A stretch of DNA of 64,000 bases from Cinclus cinclus (lineage: Eukaryota > Chordata > Aves > Passeriformes > Cinclidae). The notes under the pieces are model-generated. The model worked only from the letters and a program-made list of their open reading frames with translations. It had not been told where the DNA came from and ran no database searches. The position numbers were made by a program, and so were the translations under genes. The stretch spans positions 496,001 through 560,000 of the forward strand of contig NW_026912186.1 of NCBI RefSeq assembly GCF_963662255.1, in the 5' to 3' direction. Position 1 is the first letter of the stretch, and each line of letters begins with the position of its first letter. Shown one piece after another: positions 56,101-64,000 of this stretch.

Positions 56101-59100
56101 CTGCACACAGCAATACCTTTGTAGCAGCTGCATAGCCCTCCTCCTCCATCCAACTGGAAGCTTCACTAAGCTTTTTGGAAATTTCTTCTCTCTGCTCCTC
56201 TGTTGAGACAAACTGATACTCCTCCTGGTAAAGCTTGTCCTAAAATAACAGAGCAAGCACTCTGGTCAAACACCACTGAGCCTGGAAGCATAAAACAACC
56301 AGAGCACTCGCTTGCAACCAGGCTGGGGTGCTGACTACACCCGCCCAAACCTGAGCTATGCTCCTAGCATTGCCAGGAGCACAGTGGTAATGCACCAGGT
56401 ATAGATATACCCACATCCCATCGTGGTAACATTGTAACAGTCATAATTTCACGCACACTTAACCCTAGTTGCTTCTTCTGCACAACAGTTCCTGAGAAAC
56501 TGTAGTTTCTTTATAGTCTGGGGGCAATTGTTCAAAGTGTTAGACATGCTGAAGGGAAGCTTCATTTTGTATTAAGGAAGCATGGGCCTGGAAAGCCTAA
56601 TAGCATTAGAAAAAGTGACTGAAAGACAAAACATGGGCTCTTCAAATCAGCTTCCCCAGCTCAAAGAACTCCCCTGCACTCAGATCCGCCAAAAGCTGTG
56701 CAAAACACTTGTACTGCTCTCCTGGATTCGCATTTCTTTGTCTCACTCTCCTACCTGGGTCTCAAAGATGAATGACTCCAAGCTGTTGGCTGATTTTTCT
56801 CTTTCCTGTTTCTCTAGATCTCTGACAGTCAAGTCTTGGAGTCTAATATACAAAGAGAACAGAAATCAAAGGTAGCAAGTGCTTTTGGTTGAGCAGCACA
56901 TCACACACACTGGCTTCTGAGGTCAGCAGCACTCTGTGCGAGCCACCAGCATTCCAAATCAATTTACTTCCTTTATCTAGAATTCTAATTTAATAGAGTC
57001 ATTTCAAACCTACCTTTTCATCGAGCTCTTCAGTTCATCTTCCTCCAGGTCAGGCACATCATTTACATCCAGCTCCATGGTGATCTCATGGACAAGCTTC
57101 TGCTTCTTGGGTGCTTTGATCTTCTCTTCCTCTGTTTTGGTAGCTGTGCTGTCACCAGAACTTTTGGACAGTTCTTCCTCTTTTGCAGTTTCTCTATTTC
57201 CTTTGGGACCCTGTAACACAAATATGTTCTCAAGCAAGGCAACAGATTTTCAGATTCTGCAACTTTTTTCAAAGGTAGGGCACTTCAGAGAGGGGAGAAT
57301 TACACTGAGGAAATACTATTTCTTAGGTACTAAAACCAGTCCCATTACTTCAATCTGATACCCACCTGAGGCTCCAATTTCTCGCCTTCTTCCTTTCTCT
57401 GTGACTCTACTTTGGGAGAGGCTGTTTCTGCTTTACCTGAAGACTGCTGTTTCTCTTGTTCCTGCTCTTCACCAGCATCTACAATACGGCTTTTCTGCTC
57501 TTGTTTCTCCCCCTGCTCTTCTTTACCTGATTCTGCTAGGCTCTCTTCCTCTTCCTGGTCATCACAAGCAAGTAAAGGGGAAAGCAAAACAATGTTTTAA
57601 ATGTGGAAACTCCATGCAATGTTTCACAGAACAGGTAATTCTACATAATTTCCACAGCAAGACAAAAGGGCTTCTTTCCACTAGCAGTCACCCTGGGGCT
57701 CACCTGAACTGAGTCTGTCAGGTTCTCTCCAGTCTCTGGTGTAGGCCCACCACCCCCAAACAGGCTTGAGATAGTGTTTCCAAGTTCTGTTGATGGGAGA
57801 CAAAAAATTCAGTATGTTATGTATCCGTAGGAAGAAAGTCATCTTCAGCTCTCATTCACAACTGCAGCAAACACAAAGGGGCTCCCCTGGTGGTGTAGGT
57901 GAACTTCACACACTCCAGACTCATACTTCTCCAACCTCCCTCTGTGTCCTTTGACAGCACACAGACAGCCACACATACAGCCTGACTGTGTAACCTCCAC
58001 ACCTCAAAACCAAAGAAACACAACACTTGTAGTCATCCCAGGCAACAAAACAGTCAGTATGAGTATCAAAGTTCCTTGTCAGTGTTTATCAAATTTACTT
58101 GTCAGTGTTGACTCCTCCTCCTGCTTGTCTTCCACCAAGGTCTCAAACACCGACTCCACCTTAGAAACAGAAGCTCAAGATTAGTTTTGAGTAGGGACCA
58201 GAGAGAGGGACAGAAATGAAAAATATATCAGCTGACAACCATCCCAATGGGTGGTGCTTACCCGGTCCAGACTCAGTACACCACTCTCATCCATGTTGAA
58301 GTGTGCTTTGATGCCTTTGGATTCATAATCTGAGTGCTTCTTGAAACTGTCCCCAACTCCCTTTAGCCTCACCGTAGTGAGATTGAGAGAACCAAAAACT
58401 CTGATGACACAAAGACAAAAGCAGAGAGAGAACTCAGGATAATAGTTCTGCTGAACAGCCAATCCCTGCTCTCACTCATGCTGGTGGCAATGGGCAACTG
58501 CAAAAAGCCACAGAGCTGCCAGCTTGGGTGCTGGGATCAACTCACTGCAGGTCATCCTCGTTGAGGAATGTTAGATCTCCATAGTTGACATAGAACTCAA
58601 AGTCATCTGTGTAGCGGTTGAAAGTGATTACTTTGCGCTGGGGATAGGGCGCCATGCGCTGGAACAAAATCCTCTTGTTATGCTTTAAACTCCTGGATTT
58701 ATCATCCTCCTCAACTTCACGAGTAAACTCCACCTGCATCACAAACAGAAAATAAGACTCAGCAACTGCAAACTGTGGCATCTCACATCAGCAGTGTTCA
58801 GCTGCTCTGACTCTTGCAAAAGCTGGGGGCAGGCAAATATTCCTCAACTGGTATTTGCATATGCCTGGCTCCTTGGATACTGCATTTCTATTATAAAGAA
58901 GACTTCCTTCTGCTTTCTTTAGATTGGCAGAAAGATCTCCAGAGCTTTCATACTCAAAGGGAGCTGAGAGGTTCCAACCTGGATTGCTTCTCCCAGCACA
59001 GCCCCATACCCTGCACAAGAGAAGGAAAACCAGAAGTTACCTGGATAGGAAACACAGCAGCATCCCGAACAATGAAGGGCTTCACCTTAAAGGCTTTGCT

Positions 59101-62100
59101 CAGAGCAGCTGCCTGGTAGACTGCACCCATAGCAGCAGCCTCATCAGCATTGATATTCTTGCCCAGCTCCTCTCTATGAAGCGAAAAGCAACAGACATGA
59201 AGTTTGCAGCCTCTGTATAAACAGCAGCTTGTCAATGGGAGACAGACTAGAAGGGGACCTCACATACTCACTTGCCCACAGCTTTCAGCAAAACCTCCTG
59301 CACTTTGGGGACCCGTGTGGCACCGCCAACTAGAATCACCTGGTCAATTCCATCCTAGGGATTGGAAACAGTCACCTTGTCTTAAGAAAGCAATTTTGGA
59401 AAGCTAAGTCCAGGGCTTCCTTACGTTCCTTCCCCGGTCACCACGTGCTGACATGGTGCTCTAAGAACACCCACACTACATCTTCCTGTCCCCGTGCAGG
59501 CCAGTGCCCAACAGACCTCAGATGGATATCAGCCATGCCAACAAGGAGGCAACTGGGGACAGGTCTGTCCAACAGTGACAACATGACCGTGGCTTCAAGC
59601 CCCTGAAACATGTCTCTTGATTCAAAATTAGACAAACTATAGTTCAGTGTCACAGGAGACGGTGACTCCAAGACCTGGTTGGATCTGAGCAGACAGAAAT
59701 CCAGACTCTAAGAGGTAACTCAGTGTCTTGAATTGAGTATCAGAGCCCAAAGATGCTCAAGAGCTCTGGCACCCTGGAAAGCGAGCATTTAACCTGCAGT
59801 GACTCCCTCCAAAGGACTGCCTCAGGTTTGGTACAACTGCAGCCCATAACAGGGCTCCCTTTAGGGATTGTGCAGAGGAGAAGCCTGAAAACCCATAATT
59901 CGATTTCCAGGCTCATTCAGTTAAAACTTTGGGAGTGAGACCAGAACCAGTATCCAAGACAAAAAGAGGAAACATCATTATTTCAAACCTAAGGCACAAG
60001 AGTAAAGTGTTTTAAGACAGAGAAGCCCCTCTTCCAAGTCCCTAATTTCTGGTGGATAGTGCAGGGGAAGTGTGACACACTCCTGCTTGACACTGCAGCA
60101 GGCAAACTCTTTGTAGCACCAACAACATTGTCACAATAGCAGGCATCTACCTCCTAACAGTCCTGATAACACAACCACTGATGCCTCAATCATGATGTGG
60201 CAGCAGCTCCACACACAGAAGCTTCAGGCTTGGTAATGCATTTTCTTAAACACACCATGTTCATCGCTGCGCTACTCAGAGCCTGCTGCACGGGTCCTGG
60301 GACACGCTTGAACAAGTCAGAGCACAAATCCTCAAATTCTTGCCTTGAGACCTTGGCTTTGAAGTCTATGTCATCCAGTAGTCCCTCAATCTGTCCAGGA
60401 AAAAAAAAAAAAAGTCAGATTGAAATTAATTGTGGAGCATTTTCCAAGCAAAATCTTTGCCCAGTGTGCAAAAAGTTCTGGCTTTTGTAACACATAACAG
60501 ACCTGACCACACTCTTCTGAACCCTACCACTGCTAAGGTGATGAGAGGATGGAACATGGGTGTAACAGACAGCTTCTCTCAGTGAAAGTTTATTTAACAC
60601 ACTTGACACGAGTAACTCTTCCTCAATCCACTCAACCACCGGTGCTACCAAGCGGGCACAAGCGGAGAGGGAGCACCGGGTGCGATGCTCCTAGCAGACC
60701 TGCACTGCAGAGGGACAGTGTCCCCTTGCACCAGGCCTTAACCCACCCCACACGGAGCCCAGAAAATAGAGGAGCCCCCAGCCCAAGGCCAGACCTGCGC
60801 CACGTGGTCGGCATTCGCGCTCAGCACAGTTTTCACACGGTTGGCCTCCTTCAGCAGCTTGGCCATGGCCCGAGGGTTCTTCTGGACATCTTTTGAAGGG
60901 TGCTGCTCATTAAAGAGTTTGGCCAAGTAGTCCCGGAGACGAAGCTCCATCACTAAACCACCAAGAGTACGGTCAAACCTGAGCAAGAGAATGAACAGAG
61001 GTGTAATAACCAAAACCGAATTGAAATACAAACAAATTTCATGCATTATTCCACAAATACGCAGAGCAGCAAGTGGTCAAAAGTAGTTGCAGTACTATCA
61101 GCTGTGATGATTGTGACAGAACAAAAATTGTCCCCAGAATAACATATTAAAATGGAAGAAAGAAAGGTAGAAATAAGAGATTAACCACCACAAAAGCCTT
61201 TCAACAGGAAAGTTCATTATATTACAGGTAAATGCCCTATTGCCAAGCATGTTGAACAGCTGAGAAGCCAAAGGACAACTGTATCAGGTCCCAGGCATTT
61301 TCTTAAAACCAGCAAAATAAATGTTTTGGAGTTAAAATTGCTGGGCTGGGTATGCACAGCACCCCCTTTATCTGGCAATGCATTAAGTACACTGCATTTC
61401 CATTCCTCTCTAGAAATGCGTTTCTCTTTTTCCAACTGATAATGCTCTATAAGATCACATGAAATGGAATAGGCTTACATGGATGGCTTGAGATTATCAA
61501 AGGCAAAGCCTAAAGCAAACTAAGTACACTGATTCCCTCCTAGGCTCCTGGAAGTTCTCAGTTACCTTCTGCAAATGACAGCAACACTAAAATTGTTCCC
61601 AACTGGAGCCTTCTTGCTCGAAATGTTTCTCCCTCAGCCATCCAAATTACTGTACCGAAATCTTACTGCAAAATTCTACATGATTAAGAGATTGTGAAAG
61701 AAATGGTTTCTTTCCTGAGATCTGTGGGATTTGTGCAACTTGTGTGGAATTCTTACCCAATGCCTTGGATCTGTAATTGAGGTTGGGTTCCCGAGTCCTT
61801 AGTTTTCACTGTCTGATATGTAACAATAGTACAAACAGTGCTCCCTGCTCCCATGTCATAAAACATGATATTCTGGAAAAGAAAGTTGGGACTGTGAAGC
61901 AGAAACATTTAGATATCCCCCACAAATAAGGAAAGTACCCTTTCACAACTATCCACTCCCTGGACTGACTTTATACCCTAAGGCAGGACTCGTATTTTGA
62001 CCAAACACGGGTGATGTTCAGGGTCATGTCTGACAAGAGACAAGAAAACTTCTAATCTATTTCACAGTTCAAAACCCAAATTTTTGCTCTTTCTTCAGCC

Positions 62101-64000
62101 TCAGGAAAATCAAGTAGTTCGGAGTCAATGTTCCAATACTTCAAGTAATTGCTGCTGTTATTTTCCCCAGCTGATGGGCAAGGAACAAATACAGGTTTAC
62201 AAAACAGGAACTCCCAGTACCTGCCATCACTCAAGCAGCTTTCAGGCTTCACCATACACACACACAGGGTTTAATGTTTTTGTCACAAGACGAGCAATGA
62301 ACACATGAAAACAAAGGAGACTGCTTGATCAGCAAAGTCCACTTTCAGTTCTTTGGATTCTTTCTGCAGCATTTTCTCCCCTGCATGGACACAACTTGGC
62401 AGGACACTCTGCATCTCCCAAATGCACCTACCTGTGCCGTGGCATTGATGTCTTTCCTCCTAAAAACCCCATAGTTCAATGCTACAGCCGTGTTGTCGTT
62501 GATCAGCTGCAGCACCTTGAGGTCAGCCATGCGGGCAGCGTGCAGAACTGCTCTCCTCTCTGCTTGGTTGAAGTATGCAGGAACTGTGATCACTGCATCT
62601 TTGATGGGCTGCTCTGAAACAGTTGCAGGGAACTCTGCATCAGTGTAGCCACATGCAAAGACTCACAGAATGCAACCCTGCAGCAGCAGCCAGGATCCCT
62701 AAGGACGAATCTCTGTATCCTGCTGAAACCAAGCAGACCTAGCATACTCACACAAAGCCACAAGTCTACTGACCTCTCTTTCATGTGTCAGGATACTTTC
62801 AAATGCTCTAGGTAGCCTTCCATTTCAGCAAATATGATCTTCATGGAGCCTTAATATTGATCATAATCACTCTCCAGTAAAAAGTCCTTGGACTGGCTGT
62901 AGTGTCACTGACCACATGACAAAGCCTCCTAGTAATTTACCTGCTTTTCATTACTATGGTACTTCACTAGCAACTCAGCATGAAATATGCATGACAGCCT
63001 CTTCTCTGTTAGCAAGTTTCACAGGAAAGTGCCATTTTTGCTCTTTTCGTTCAGCTCCAACAGCAAGTTTCCATCCAAAACAGCTACAGCACAGCCTTCA
63101 CAGAACCATTTCTACTCTCCCCTGCAGCCACTTCCCATGTGCCTCTATTCTGATCACACATATAAGAAAGAAAACATCGCAACTTTTCTCCAGAGACTGC
63201 CTGTAAGGTGCCTTCTTTGCAAGGCTCGGTGGTAAATGGGGTGTCTGCCCCAAGAGTAAGATTAAGATCCCAAACTTGCATCATATTAGAAACAAATGAT
63301 AACTGGATAGCTGCTAAGTCTTGCTTACAGCCTATAGCTGGAGAGAACCAATATCCTGTTTCTAAAAAACCTGAGTTTCCGAACACTTTTGGTCAGTTTC
63401 TACTCCAATCCTATAGTGTATGAACACATACAGACAAAAAACAGCTAAATCCTTCCAACCTGCAAATTCCTCAGCCAGACCACGTGAATAGTTCAGGACC
63501 ATCCCCAGCATCTCCTCAGGAGAATACTGTATCGTTCTACAATGGGAAAGAAAACGATGGCATCAACAGTGAGCTGGAGAAGCCTGGCAGCAGAAATCCA
63601 TCCCACAAAGAACCTAAGAGCAACCACTTACGGGGACAGCTTGAAGATAACAGTCTGTCTTGTCTCATCCTTCACCAGCTCATGCTCTGGGAATCGGGAC
63701 TGGTACAGTGCCACGTGGGGATTATTGATCCGCTTACCCAGCAGATCCTGGAAGTATCGGAATGCCACCTTGGGTGTCCTTATGGACTGCAGAAAAAGAA
63801 CCATATCACCCACTTACAATCCTTCAGTTATGCTGTTCTCAAAGCAACCCCTCCCAGACTACGTGGGGAACAACTCTTGCTATGGAAGTAGGAGCACAAA
63901 GCCACTACACAGAGCAAATAAATCAATAAAACACTGTCTCAGACATTTATCACAACGTGGGATACCCGTATTCTGCAAACAGGAACTCTTACCATCCCCA
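53112..64000 (-). CDS. HYOU1: HYOU1 (GRP170/ORP150), ER HSP110-family chaperone; 5' end outside window
   Basis: A stress-induced ER-lumen chaperone and nucleotide exchange factor for BiP. Minus-strand coding exons in order: 63993-64000 (partial), 63632-63786, 63460-63536, 62432-62613, 61757-61872, 60795-60978, 60256-60390, 59272-59354, 59041-59173, 58546-58733, 58262-58400, 58099-58159, 57704-57786, 57366-57554, 57014-57210, 56755-56842, 56117-56239, 55672-55805, 55283-55367, 54540-54792, 53653-53736 and 53112-53170. All phases agree and give 917 aa; roughly 88 N-terminal residues with the signal peptide lie off the right edge. The HSP70-type ATPase domain shows [14 protein letters not shown] and [10 protein letters not shown] beta domain and a long acidic Glu/Lys-rich loop (exons 57,786-57,014) follow, then a helical domain with [14 protein letters not shown]. 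The protein ends KNDEL, the ER-retention signal. It lies upstream of SLC37A4 in tandem. Confidence 0.98.
54344..54355 (+). repeat. Poly(G) tract, 12 G
   Basis: Twelve uninterrupted guanines in a HYOU1 intron; on the transcribed strand this is a C12 run. Confidence 0.9.
55089..55108 (+). repeat. Poly(C) tract, 20 C
   Basis: Twenty uninterrupted cytosines in a HYOU1 intron, G20 in the pre-mRNA, about 175 nt after the donor of the exon at 55,283-55,367. It is the longest C/G homopolymer in the window. Confidence 0.9.
57014..57786 (-). other. HYOU1: HYOU1 acidic-loop exons
   Basis: Three exons (57704-57786, 57366-57554, 57014-57210) code for the low-complexity loop between the substrate-binding beta domain and the helical domain. 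The residues are mostly Glu, Lys, Gln and Ser, with almost no hydrophobic residues until [20 protein letters not shown]. Such a loop is a hallmark of HSP110/GRP170 proteins and is their fastest-evolving part; here it matches mammals only in composition and at its edges. Confidence 0.9.

Overview
The window is nuclear DNA from a vertebrate, almost certainly a bird. Three truncated CR1-type LINE copies are present, the genes have short introns and CpG-island promoters, and the right half has a gene order I know from tetrapods: CENATAC (CCDC84), RPS25, TRAPPC4, SLC37A4, HYOU1. I cannot name the order or species.

Positions 1 to about 36.8 kb hold no coding gene I can support. They contain three CpG-rich blocks (about 18.6-19.6, 22.9-23.5 and 24.7-25.1 kb), minisatellites, CR1 and MIR-like relics and homopolymer tracts. 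A good splice donor on the minus strand at 18,961, inside the first CpG block, suggests a non-coding first exon of a minus-strand gene. By mammalian synteny BCL9L would be the candidate, but nothing in the sequence proves it.

Positions 36.8-64 kb are gene-dense. CENATAC (+, minor-spliceosome zinc-finger protein) ends tail-to-tail with RPS25 (-, ribosomal protein eS25). RPS25 and TRAPPC4 (+, TRAPP vesicle-tethering subunit) are head-to-head, with 136 bp between their start codons. TRAPPC4 ends tail-to-tail with SLC37A4 (-, ER glucose-6-phosphate transporter). HYOU1 (-, ER chaperone GRP170/ORP150) lies upstream of SLC37A4 on the same strand, and its first exons run off the right edge. I traced every coding exon by splice sites and reading phase. 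RPS25 (125 aa), TRAPPC4 (219 aa) and SLC37A4 (429 aa) give exactly the lengths I know for the human proteins.

The most interesting observation is in CENATAC. Its third intron carries a U12-type donor (GTATCCT) and a U12-like branch site (TTCCTGAAT, 10 nt before the AG). A gene for a U12-spliceosome factor therefore appears to depend on U12 splicing itself. A U2-type donor sits 7 bp upstream of the U12 donor and would give a premature stop. Other observations are a CR1 copy that ends 11 bp before a CENATAC splice acceptor, a GC-box-bearing minisatellite in the SLC37A4 promoter, and a pair of RFX-type X-boxes in the gene-free region.
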